A stretch of DNA of 44,531 nucleotides from a bacterium UBP6_UBA1177 (GTDB taxonomy: Bacteria > UBP6 > UBA1177). The notes below the pieces were generated by a model, which saw nothing but the letters and a program-made list of their open reading frames with translations, searched no databases and was not told the origin of the DNA. The stretch spans positions 60,162 to 104,692 of the forward strand of contig DBYV01000063.1 of assembly GCA_002310995.1 (NCBI GenBank), given 5' to 3'. Below are positions 37,944 to 44,531 of the stretch, in pieces; positions within the stretch are counted from its first letter, which is position 1, and every line of letters starts with the position of its first letter. The position numbers were made by a program, and so were the translations under genes.

Positions 37944-38910
37944 TTTCACCTCCGTTTTTTTGCCAGAAATCAAAGAAATTATACCACTGATTTGGGTATT
38001 TTATGCAGTATTTTTCAAGAGTTGTGACATATTCGCCGCAGAGTTTCTCAATTCTTTTTTTGGTTTCGGCTCTGCTGCAGTTGAAATCGGTTTTTGCTTT
38101 CTCGACAAACATATTGTTTTTGGGGAAGAGTGCCGCGCTTTTCGTGCGAATGCCGAAAACAAAGAATACAGGAGCTTTTAGAAGCGAAGCGATAAGGAAT
38201 ACTCCGTAGGGAAATTCGGCAGTTCTGCCTAAAAATTCGCGCTCTATGAAGCGTTTTCCATTGTGTGCTGAAGTCCTGTCGCCCGTGATAACGACCAAAC
38301 CGCCGTTCTCGACCTCATTCTGCAGCGCGAAAATAGTTTCGGGGCCTATCGAATCAGGGTCTATGACATTTGTCACGACTTCTGGGTTTATCTCTTTTAA
38401 AGTGTTATTGAACTGACTCGTCACTTTCATCGACATGATCGTCGTGACGCTGATTTTTTTGGAAACTCCGGTCTCGCAGAAACTTGAAAGGCTCCGCATG
38501 AGCTCGATGTTTCCGAGGTGCGAGCCGATGAGATATGCTCCTTTGCCGCTTTCAAGAAGCGAAATCAAATCCTGAAGATCGTCGTCGTGTTTTATCAGGT
38601 TTTTGTATTTGGTTTTTCCAAGCCACCCTTCCATTTTTTCGACTACAGAAAGGGCGAATGAGAGGATCGTGAGATAAGAATTTATCTTTTTCGGAGTTTC
38701 GCCGTTTGTGTAAAGCTGCATCTGTTTTTGAAAGTTTTCAACATGTTTGCGAGCGCTTTTTGCTCCCAGATAAAAGAAAAAACTGACGGGGAAAACTATC
38801 AGATGGACTAAAAACGCCGGAAGAAACTTGATGAGAAGGAGCGTGAATTTAAGCGGTCTGTTGGTGGAAACAACTTCCTGACTGTCACTCCAGTGCCCGT
38901 TTCCGCTCAT
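37936..38910 (-). CDS. LpxL/HtrB-type lysophospholipid acyltransferase of the cluster
   Basis: Membrane-associated acyltransferase. Seen: one hydrophobic segment near 22-48, the acyl-transfer motif H131-LGNI-E136 (GSHLGNIEL, H-x4-E), VVITGDRTSAHNGKRFIERE, FLGRTAEFPYGVFLIASLLKAP (in part), and a C-terminal CIKYPNQWYNFFDFW typical of the LpxL/HtrB family. N-terminal GHWSDSQE is characteristic of the acyltransferase part of aryl-polyene cluster proteins, where it is usually fused behind a glycosyltransferase. Here it is a separate gene overlapping the glycosyltransferase by 4 bp. Likely attaches the polyene acyl chain to a lipid or sugar-lipid acceptor. Confidence 0.88.
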   Translation of the reverse strand: MSGNGHWSDSQEVVSTNRPLKFTLLLIKFLPAFLVHLIVFPVSFFFYLGAKSARKHVENFQKQMQLYTNGETPKKINSYLTILSFALSVVEKMEGWLGKTKYKNLIKHDDDLQDLISLLESGKGAYLIGSHLGNIELMRSLSSFCETGVSKKISVTTIMSMKVTSQFNNTLKEINPEVVTNVIDPDSIGPETIFALQNEVENGGLVVITGDRTSAHNGKRFIEREFLGRTAEFPYGVFLIASLLKAPVFFVFGIRTKSAALFPKNNMFVEKAKTDFNCSRAETKKRIEKLCGEYVTTLEKYCIKYPNQWYNFFDFWQKNGGENG

Positions 38911-39656
38911 TTTTTTCTCGTTAGTGAATGGTAGATTATGGCTGGCAGACGCGGTATCATTCCGAGGTAAAGGCGTGTATAAGTCTCCGAGATTCCTGCG
39001 TTATCCCAAAACATGCGGAAATTTGAAATTCCGTCTTTCGGATAGGAAATTTTTACTGGTTCCGAGATTATAGGCACATTCGCCCAGAAAAGGCGCACCA
39101 GAATTTCGATGTCAAACCCCATTCTTTTATTGATGTAAAGCGTGCGTTTCAAAGTTCTCACAAAAGGGGCGACAGGATAAACGCGGAAACCCACCATTGC
39201 ATCTTTTATCGAGCGCGAAAGGGTGACGATGTGGATCCACATATTTGCGAATTCACGCCCTCTGACACGGCTTTTCGGGGCGTTTTCATCGTATTCGGGG
39301 CATCCGCAGATGACAGAATCGGGATTTTCACGCGAAAGTTCAAGAAAGCGCGGGATTTTCGAAGTGTCGTGCTGACCGTCGGAATCAAGCTGGAAAACAT
39401 GTGTAAGTCCCATTTCGTAAGCTTTCAGAACGCCCGAAGATACAGCGGCGCCTTTGCCGCCGTTTTTCTCGCGGACTACTAAAACCGCGTTTCTGCAACC
39501 GTCAACTGCTTCTTTTATAAGTCTTTGATTTTCTTCATCGTTTCCGTCATCGACCGCGATTATCGGAAAGCCATATTTTTCAAGTTCCGCCAAAACGCCT
39601 TTCAAGGCTGCTCCGTGCCTGAAAACCGGAATGACAAAGCCGAATTTTTGTTCCAT
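38907..39656 (-). CDS. family 2 glycosyltransferase of the cluster
   Basis: GT-A fold glycosyltransferase using a nucleotide sugar or dolichyl-phosphate-like acceptor. Seen: FVIPVFRHG at the start, AVDDGND at 35-40, KNGGKGAAVSSG, the metal-binding D91-S-D93 (QLDSDGQHD), and GFDIEILVRLFW near the C-terminal part. No membrane helix. Length 249 aa. It overlaps the dehydratase by one base upstream and the acyltransferase by 4 bp downstream. In aryl-polyene clusters this protein and the acyltransferase form one polypeptide, so here the pair seems to be split. Predicted to help assemble the head group that anchors the polyene in the membrane. Confidence 0.9.
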   Translation of the reverse strand: MEQKFGFVIPVFRHGAALKGVLAELEKYGFPIIAVDDGNDEENQRLIKEAVDGCRNAVLVVREKNGGKGAAVSSGVLKAYEMGLTHVFQLDSDGQHDTSKIPRFLELSRENPDSVICGCPEYDENAPKSRVRGREFANMWIHIVTLSRSIKDAMVGFRVYPVAPFVRTLKRTLYINKRMGFDIEILVRLFWANVPIISEPVKISYPKDGISNFRMFWDNAGISETYTRLYLGMIPRLPAIIYHSLTRKK

Positions 39657-40024
39657 TACGCCTCGTGAACTTCAAAAGTTCCGGTCGAATAGACCATTTT
39701 CTGCAGTGTAAAGTCTGAAATAGTGTATGTGAGTGCGGGTTTTGCTCTGTCGTATTTCATTTCGAGAAGCGCAACTGTACCCGGAAGGATAGGGGATGAG
39801 AATTTTATCCGCCTGATGTTGGGGACAAAGCGTTTTGTGCCGAAGTAAATTCCGGCGAGTCTTGTCACGATTTCAAACTGCGCTACAGCCGGAAGAAGCT
39901 TGAACTCGGGAAAGTGACCGTCAAAGAAATCTGATTCTTCCTTGATGTTGAGTTTTAATATAACATGCTGATTTTCTTTAAGAACTTCTTCTTCGATGAC
40001 TATGCCGTGAAGATCTTTTTCCAT
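39656..40024 (-). CDS. FabZ-like hot-dog dehydratase (ApeI-like)
   Basis: Dehydrates 3-hydroxyacyl-ACP to build the conjugated chain. Seen: H37 in FFDGHFPEF (the FabZ/FabA catalytic His) and a Glu in the expected place, E51 (LPAVAQFE aligns with PGVLxxE). IRRIKFSSPILPGTVALLEM is the usual hot-dog strand pair. Length 122 aa is short, as in single-domain ApeI proteins that work as a heterodimer with a second dehydratase; that partner is not in the window. GAGG before ATG 40024, which overlaps the ligase stop by one base. Confidence 0.88.
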   Translation of the reverse strand: MEKDLHGIVIEEEVLKENQHVILKLNIKEESDFFDGHFPEFKLLPAVAQFEIVTRLAGIYFGTKRFVPNIRRIKFSSPILPGTVALLEMKYDRAKPALTYTISDFTLQKMVYSTGTFEVHEA

Positions 40025-42018
40025 TATTTCACCTCAAATAAAGCCGCGATTTCTTCTTTGTGCTTTTTTCCCTGGATGTCGGCCGGAAGCTTGTCTAAAA
40101 AACGCCATTTTTTGGGAATCACCGTGTTCTCGAAGTAATGCATGAGAAAATCGTGAAAATATCTGTTCATAACGAGTTTTTCCTTTCCCGCAAACTGCTC
40201 TTTTCCTTTCCGGTTCAGTACTATTGCCGCGGCGAGATACTGTCTGATGTCGTTTGAAAGGGCGATGACTTTGACATCTTCGATGAACCCGCTTTCAAGA
40301 AGTCTGTTCTCGACTTCGGTAAGAGATATGCGTTTTTCCTCGATTTTGACGATCGAATCGCTGCGCCCTTTAAGTAAAAATTTTCCGTTTTCAAGCATTT
40401 CAGCCATGTCAGCTGTCGCAAAACCTGCCGGATCCTTGATGTAAGGCGAGATTATGCGGAGACATCCGTCATCACCGAGCCAGATCTTCGCGTTGTCGAA
40501 AGGAGTCCATACGAGCCCGTCCTTATCCTGCATTCTGTAGGCGATGCCCGAAGTTTCGGTGCTGCCATATACTTCAAGCGGGTAGATCCCGAAAAGTCTG
40601 TTTGTTTTTACCGCCAGTTCCGGGCTTACCGCGCCTCCGCTCGTGAAGATCCACGGATCGCGCATATTCAGCTTTTCTTCCATTTCAACTGTGCGTTTCA
40701 GAAATGCCGGAGTTGCGACAATCAAGTATTTTTCATCGTCAAGTGTCTCAAATTCTTCAGGAAATTCGATCCTTTTGCGCCTGAACGGCGTGCCTGTAGC
40801 GAAAGGAAGCGAAAAACCGAAAAGAAAGCCGAAAATGTGATGCTGGCTTACGGTCGAAACGAACTTCCTTTCCGAGATCTTGTCGAGCCATTTCGAAATT
40901 ATGAAGGCGTTGTCCTCTTCGAATTCCTTCATTCTCTGCGGAACTGCCTTCGGTTTTCCGGTCGAACCCGATGTGAAGAGGAAAATGCGCGTCGTTTCGC
41001 CGTTTATTTCTGGAGTTCTTTCGATATCTTCTTTTGCAGGCTCTTCTGATTTTTCAATAATTTCAGGAATATAGAGTGAATTCTGAACTTCTGCGTCAGT
41101 TAAAAGTTCCATCCCGGGAAGAAGTGCTTCGGCAAGAAAATTTTCCGAAATATTCTGTGTCAGATGAACCGCTTTCTGACACTGGAGAAGGGCAGTGAAG
41201 GTCACTCCGAAATACCAGAAATCACCGCAGTGGAGAATGTATGAATCGGTATTTCTGCTTTCAATGAAATGCCTCATTTTTGCCGTGTCACTAAGAAAAT
41301 CGCCCCATGTTTTGAAGGATCTGTCCGACCATTTTCCGTCGTAACAGACGACTGCGTCACGCGCTCTGGAAGCGGCTTTGAATTTTGTCAAAGGAAAAAC
41401 TTTCGTCATTTTTTTATCCGCAAATTTTCTAACTATAAATTCGGCAGCAAACAAAATGCCCATAAGGATATACGATATTCCGCCGTTGTAAAGCGACCAT
41501 ATTTTATCAGCCTCATCGGGCGACAATCCGAAAATTTTTTCTGCAAAAACCGTGAGAATTGCAAGAGTTCCGTTGAAAATAAAGAAAATGCACCAGGCAA
41601 TTGTCACTTTTCTGCAATAGTTTTCAACCCTTTTTTCGTGAAACGAACCTTTTATCGACTTATCGGCGAGAGTTGCGAAACGGAAAATCATGTTTGGTCC
41701 GTAAATCAGAGTCGAGCCGAAAAACATCAGTAAAATCAAATTGATGGCAACCGGATAAAGTTTAAGAAAAATAGATTCGTTTGTTAAAAAGCAGAGCAAT
41801 CCTGCAAGAAAAAAGAGAACGGAAGTCGCAAGCGGTTTCCATTCGAGTTTTTTCTCCTTTTTTTTGGCCGAAACACTGACGAAAAGTGCCGCTGCAAGGG
41901 CGATAATGCATAGTGAAAGAAGTTTTAACGGAAGCTTGAAAACAACTAAAAGTACAAAAACTAAAATCGGATAAAGTGCTGAAAAAACATAGAAAAATAT
42001 TCGGAATACTTTTTTCAT
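40024..42018 (-). CDS. membrane protein / AMP-ligase fusion of the cluster
   Basis: Two parts in one chain. Residues 1-200 are a polytopic membrane domain (segments near 7-27, 33-50, 64-78, 88-106, 141-157, 180-196) of the COG4648 type that is normally a separate gene next to the ligase in aryl-polyene clusters. Residues about 215-664 are an adenylate-forming ligase with P-loop FTSGSTGKPK (348-357), GSTETSG, FATADMAEM and GRSDSIVKIEEKRISLTEVE, which should activate an aryl acid such as a hydroxybenzoate-type starter and load it on an ACP. Nothing indicates a frameshift between the parts. It follows the second ACP by 18 bp and has no clear ribosome binding site. Confidence 0.88.
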   Translation of the reverse strand: MKKVFRIFFYVFSALYPILVFVLLVVFKLPLKLLSLCIIALAAALFVSVSAKKKEKKLEWKPLATSVLFFLAGLLCFLTNESIFLKLYPVAINLILLMFFGSTLIYGPNMIFRFATLADKSIKGSFHEKRVENYCRKVTIAWCIFFIFNGTLAILTVFAEKIFGLSPDEADKIWSLYNGGISYILMGILFAAEFIVRKFADKKMTKVFPLTKFKAASRARDAVVCYDGKWSDRSFKTWGDFLSDTAKMRHFIESRNTDSYILHCGDFWYFGVTFTALLQCQKAVHLTQNISENFLAEALLPGMELLTDAEVQNSLYIPEIIEKSEEPAKEDIERTPEINGETTRIFLFTSGSTGKPKAVPQRMKEFEEDNAFIISKWLDKISERKFVSTVSQHHIFGFLFGFSLPFATGTPFRRKRIEFPEEFETLDDEKYLIVATPAFLKRTVEMEEKLNMRDPWIFTSGGAVSPELAVKTNRLFGIYPLEVYGSTETSGIAYRMQDKDGLVWTPFDNAKIWLGDDGCLRIISPYIKDPAGFATADMAEMLENGKFLLKGRSDSIVKIEEKRISLTEVENRLLESGFIEDVKVIALSNDIRQYLAAAIVLNRKGKEQFAGKEKLVMNRYFHDFLMHYFENTVIPKKWRFLDKLPADIQGKKHKEEIAALFEVK

Positions 42019-42036
42019 CTGGAAAGTTTGAAAGAA

Positions 42037-42318
42037 CTATTTGCCGTCTTCTTTCGGCAATTCTTCGTCAGCAAGGTAGGGGTGAAGCGCATCAACGACA
42101 TCCTGAACTGTGCGGACAGATCTCAGAATCATCGGGTCAATGTTGCCTTTTCCTGCCGGAATGTACTCTTTCATTTTTACGAAAAGGTCGATTGCGTCAA
42201 TTGAGTCGAGGTTGAGAGTTACCCTCAGATCGGCTTCCGGAGTGATAATGTTCTCATCAATCTCAAATTCCGCGGAGAGTATTTTTTTGAGTTCGTTGAA
42301 AATTTCTTCTTTTTTCAT
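42037..42318 (-). CDS. acyl carrier protein (second of the cluster)
   Basis: Small acidic carrier; the phosphopantetheine arm is expected on S39 in NLDSIDAIDL. Start ATG 42318 has AAGGGG seven bases upstream; a longer frame to 42357 runs through the end of the first ACP. Length 93 aa. The C-terminal part (KEYIPAGKGNIDPMILRSV) differs strongly from the first ACP, so the two probably have different jobs (starter versus extension), as with paired ACPs in known aryl-polyene clusters. Lies 10 bp after the first ACP. Confidence 0.93.
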   Translation of the reverse strand: MKKEEIFNELKKILSAEFEIDENIITPEADLRVTLNLDSIDAIDLFVKMKEYIPAGKGNIDPMILRSVRTVQDVVDALHPYLADEELPKEDGK

Positions 42319-42328
42319 TTCAAGCCCC

Positions 42329-42595
42329 TTATTTTGTTTCTTCCCTTGTTGCTGCAATGTATTCCGCCAAAGCGTTTACCGATGCAAAATGTTTACGGTT
42401 TTCGGCGTTGTCAGAGGAAAATTTAATTCCAAATTTCTTTTTAAGAGCGACTCCCAGTTCGAGTGCGTCAATCGAATCGAGACCGAGTCCTTCTCCGAAA
42501 ATAGGTTCAGAGTCAACGATGTCCTCAGGTTTGATGTCTTCAAGTTCCAAAGACGAAATGATCACTTTTTTTATTTCGTTTTTAAGCTCTTCCAT
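42329..42595 (-). CDS. acyl carrier protein (first of the cluster)
   Basis: FabF/FabZ-type acyl carrier with the attachment serine S41 in GLDSIDALEL. The helix II/III sequence ALKKKFGIKFSSDNAENRKHFASV is that of pathway ACPs of aryl-polyene/flexirubin clusters. 88 aa from ATG 42595, which is preceded by GAGAGG. It is the first gene of the minus-strand operon, 58 bp from the candidate promoter. Confidence 0.93.
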   Translation of the reverse strand: MEELKNEIKKVIISSLELEDIKPEDIVDSEPIFGEGLGLDSIDALELGVALKKKFGIKFSSDNAENRKHFASVNALAEYIAATREETK

Positions 42596-42653
42596 AAGTA
42601 CCTCTCTGTCTAAAATCAACATGTGCGGCATTAACCGCCGGAAAAAGCGGATT

Positions 42654-42681
42654 ATATTAAGTAAAAAAGCACACTTTGCAA
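42654..42681 (-). promoter_or_regulatory. candidate main promoter of the minus-strand biosynthetic operon
   Basis: Minus strand TTGCAA (42681-42676), 16-base spacer, TAATAT (42659-42654), 58 bp before the first ACP. A small inverted repeat GCGG/CCGC (42625-42638) lies in the leader. Confidence 0.5.
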
Positions 42682-42701
42682 ATTTATTCTCTTTTTTTAA
42701 T

Positions 42702-42728
42702 TTGAAAAAGTGAAAATATTGCTATATT
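42702..42728 (+). promoter_or_regulatory. candidate promoter of the divergent plus-strand operon
   Basis: TTGAAA (42702-42707), 15-base spacer, TATATT (42723-42728); AGGAGG at 42743-42748 precedes ATG 42756. The two divergent promoters share about 125 bp, so one regulator could control both. Confidence 0.5.
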
Positions 42729-42755
42729 AGGGCGCGATTTATAGGAGGTCATTGC

Positions 42756-43868
42756 ATGGATAAAGCTTTTTTCAACTACGAAAATTTTAAAATCGACAAA
42801 ATCCGCGGAGTCGATGCCAAATTCGAGGCGCAGAAAATCGCGTTTTCTCCGCTTTCGTTCCAGGCAATAAATGCGCTGCTTGAGCTTGGTGTCATGAAGA
42901 TCATCGAGGATGCGGGCGATGAGGGCATAACTCTCGAAAAAATTGCGGAAAAATCGGGAATTTCAAAATACGGCCTTTCGGTCATCTGCGAAATGGCACT
43001 CGGTATGGATGTTCTCAAGCTTTCGGCTGACTCAAACCCTGAAAACGAGAAATTCGTTCTCGGCAAAATAGGCTGGATGCTTCTTGAAGATGATCTTACC
43101 CGTGTCAATTTCCGCTTCACGAACGATATCTGCTTCCAGGGCTCTTTTGATCTGGGAGACTCGATAAAAAACGGCAAACCGGAAGGGCTCAAGGTCTTTG
43201 GAGACCAGTGGGTCACGGTTTATGAAGCTCTTTCAACTCTTCCCGAAAAGGCGAAAAAAAGCTGGTTCGAGTTTGACCACTACTATTCCGATATCGCTTT
43301 CCCTGAAGCGCTCCCGATAGTCTTTGCCGATAACCCGAAAACGATAGTCGATATCGGCGGAAACACGGCGAAATGGTCTCTTGCGTGCTGCAATTATGAC
43401 AAATCGGTGAAAATGACGATCGTCGATCTGCCGGGGCAGACGAAAGTCGCTGCCGAAAACGCGAAAAAGGCTGGCTTTGCCGACAGGATCTCTTTCTGCG
43501 AGGGGAACATCCTGCGAGAATCGACAAAACTCCCGGAAAATCCCGACGCATTCTGGATGAGCCAGTTCCTTGACTGTTTCTCGCTCCACCAGATCATTAA
43601 AATCATGAAAAAAATACACGAAGCGGCAGGCGTTAAGACAAAAGTTTACGTTCTTGAACCGCTCTGGGACTGTCAGCGTTTCAACGCGGCGGCATATTCG
43701 CTTCAGGCGACATCGCTTTATTTCACCTGTATTGCGAACGGAAACAGCAAAATGTACCGCTTCAAAGAGCTCTGCGACGCGATCTGCGAAGGGGGCTTCA
43801 AGCTTGAATGCGCGCATCACAATCTTGGTTCGAACTCTTATTCACTGCTTGAATTCAGGAAGGTATGA
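42756..43868 (+). CDS. SAM-dependent O-methyltransferase of the cluster (ApeB-like)
   Basis: Expected to methylate the aryl head group. Seen: N-terminal winged-helix dimerisation domain (SPLSFQAINALLELGVMKII, then ITLEKIAEKSGISKYGLSVI), and a C-terminal class I methyltransferase domain with the SAM glycine motif VDIGGNTAKW at 198-207 and acidic D224 (IVDLPGQTK) closing it; ending NSYSLLEFRKV. Length 370 aa fits the plant-type/hydroxyneurosporene O-methyltransferase family. AGGAGG precedes the start. It overlaps the next gene by 4 bp (ATGA). First gene of the divergent operon. Confidence 0.9.
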   Translation: MDKAFFNYENFKIDKIRGVDAKFEAQKIAFSPLSFQAINALLELGVMKIIEDAGDEGITLEKIAEKSGISKYGLSVICEMALGMDVLKLSADSNPENEKFVLGKIGWMLLEDDLTRVNFRFTNDICFQGSFDLGDSIKNGKPEGLKVFGDQWVTVYEALSTLPEKAKKSWFEFDHYYSDIAFPEALPIVFADNPKTIVDIGGNTAKWSLACCNYDKSVKMTIVDLPGQTKVAAENAKKAGFADRISFCEGNILRESTKLPENPDAFWMSQFLDCFSLHQIIKIMKKIHEAAGVKTKVYVLEPLWDCQRFNAAAYSLQATSLYFTCIANGNSKMYRFKELCDAICEGGFKLECAHHNLGSNSYSLLEFRKV

Positions 43869-44530
43869 GCGAATTTTTTGTTTCAAAACCGGTGATGTGG
43901 GCACCCGGAGTTGAAGATGACTCCGAAAAATGGGAAAAATGGCTGAAAGGCGAAGAAATGATCGAAAAATCGACTTCCGCGCCTAAACTGGAATACACCG
44001 ATCCGCTTTTCAGGCGCAGACTTAGCCAGATCTCAAAGATGACAGTCCACGTTGTCCACGAACTTCTTGAAAAAGTGGGTTTTGACAAAGATACCAAAAT
44101 TGTTTTTGTCTCGCTCCGAGGGGAGATCGCACGCGAATTTTCGATAAACAAAGGGATAATCAGTGAAAACATGATCCTGCCTGCGGGATTTTCGCTTTCG
44201 GTTTTCAATACTCCTGTAGCCCTTGCAACTATCGCTTTCGGTCTCACCGGCGGCTATTCTGCGGTTTATCCTTCAAAAAGTGATTTTTCATCGGCTTTGA
44301 AAAACGCTTTCGTCCCGGTTTTATGCGGGGATGAAGAAAAAATCGTCCTTGTCTATGCCGACGAGCTTGTTCCCGAGTGTTACGGCGTTGATTCGACTCC
44401 GCTTGCATTTGCGGCGGTCGTAAGCGCTGAAAAAACAGAAAATTTAGTAAAAATCGATGATTTCGAGAGTATAAAATCACCGTCGGCCTTTTTGAAACGC
44501 CTTCTTGAAGCGGGGAGGAGCGATGTTTAG
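43865..44530 (+). CDS. ketosynthase-like / chain-length-factor-like protein (ApeC-like)
   Basis: 221 aa, N-terminal beta-ketoacyl-synthase-like (Ketoacyl-synt_2 type) protein known from aryl-polyene clusters, where it partners the ketosynthase as chain-length factor. Seen: opening FFVSKPVMWAPGVEDDSEKW, LSQISKMTVHVVHELLEKVG, TKIVFVSLRGEIAREFSINK, and SLSVFNTPVALATIAFGLTGG, which corresponds to the ketosynthase dimer-interface region. No catalytic Cys-His-His set is present, as expected for a chain-length factor. It overlaps the methyltransferase by 4 bp, and its stop overlaps a likely start of the next gene at 44523. Confidence 0.85.
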   Translation: MSEFFVSKPVMWAPGVEDDSEKWEKWLKGEEMIEKSTSAPKLEYTDPLFRRRLSQISKMTVHVVHELLEKVGFDKDTKIVFVSLRGEIAREFSINKGIISENMILPAGFSLSVFNTPVALATIAFGLTGGYSAVYPSKSDFSSALKNAFVPVLCGDEEKIVLVYADELVPECYGVDSTPLAFAAVVSAEKTENLVKIDDFESIKSPSAFLKRLLEAGRSDV

Positions 44531-44531
44531 A
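44523..44531 (+). CDS. start of next gene (runs off the window)
   Basis: ATG 44523 overlaps the preceding gene by 8 bp and has GGGGAGGAG directly upstream, so a further operon gene probably begins here (reads M-F-R). Known clusters often have an acyltransferase next, but three codons cannot show that. Confidence 0.45.

Overview
The window looks like chromosome of an uncultured, anaerobic-type Gram-negative (diderm) bacterium. Evidence for two membranes: a LolA-like carrier, an OmpA-family protein, at least four outer-membrane beta-barrel proteins with signal peptides (three ending in ...GYRF), an ExbB/TolQ channel and an LpxL-type acyltransferase. Lipoproteins with acidic Asp-rich linkers, an EGF-like Cys cluster and a C-terminal Lcl/DUF1566 domain are typical of Myxococcota/deltaproteobacterial-like metagenomic lineages, but the phylum cannot be fixed from the sequence alone.

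Left part (1-15.7 kb), almost all on the minus strand: cca, a nitrilase-family amidase, pilT, recA, exbB, an NfnA/PyrK-like flavoprotein and glnA; then an OmpA-family protein, trpS, an outer-membrane protein, a small histidine-kinase-like ATPase and a transglutaminase-like protein in one tight unit; then a translationally coupled trio of a UbiA prenyltransferase, an unrecognised protein and a lone etfB. Middle (15.8-25 kb): on the plus strand, a lipoprotein that joins a diverged AMMECR1-like domain to an alpha/alpha-toroid domain, an RluA pseudouridine synthase, an Lcl lipoprotein, a zinc metallopeptidase and a DUF4143 ATPase; on the minus strand, three tandem paralogous outer-membrane proteins.

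Right part (25-44.5 kb): an aryl-polyene-like (APE/flexirubin-type) biosynthetic gene cluster. The minus-strand operon runs: two acyl carrier proteins, a membrane/AMP-ligase fusion, a hot-dog dehydratase, a GT2 glycosyltransferase, an acyltransferase, a thioesterase, a small lipoprotein, then (after an interruption) LolA-like carrier, MMPL exporter, ketosynthase and a low-molecular-weight tyrosine phosphatase. A divergent plus-strand operon holds an O-methyltransferase, a ketosynthase-like (chain-length-factor-like) protein and a gene that runs off the window. Logic of the pathway: an aryl starter is activated by the ligase, loaded on an ACP, extended by KS and dehydratase, methylated, placed in the membrane by the acyltransferase/glycosyltransferase and moved outward by the MMPL/LolA pair.

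The cluster is split by a roughly 7.5 kb, more AT-rich accessory island (about 29.8-37.3 kb). It holds a McrBC/LlaJI-like restriction pair, an N-terminally truncated vsr relic, an MNT nucleotidyltransferase with a possible HEPN relic, a Phd antitoxin whose toxin is cut to a stub, a second DUF4143 ATPase preceded by 46-bp direct repeats, palindromic repeats, and a 0.9 kb gene-free stretch that contains a candidate structured RNA with its own promoter. A promoter just beyond the island could keep the distal half of the biosynthetic operon expressed.
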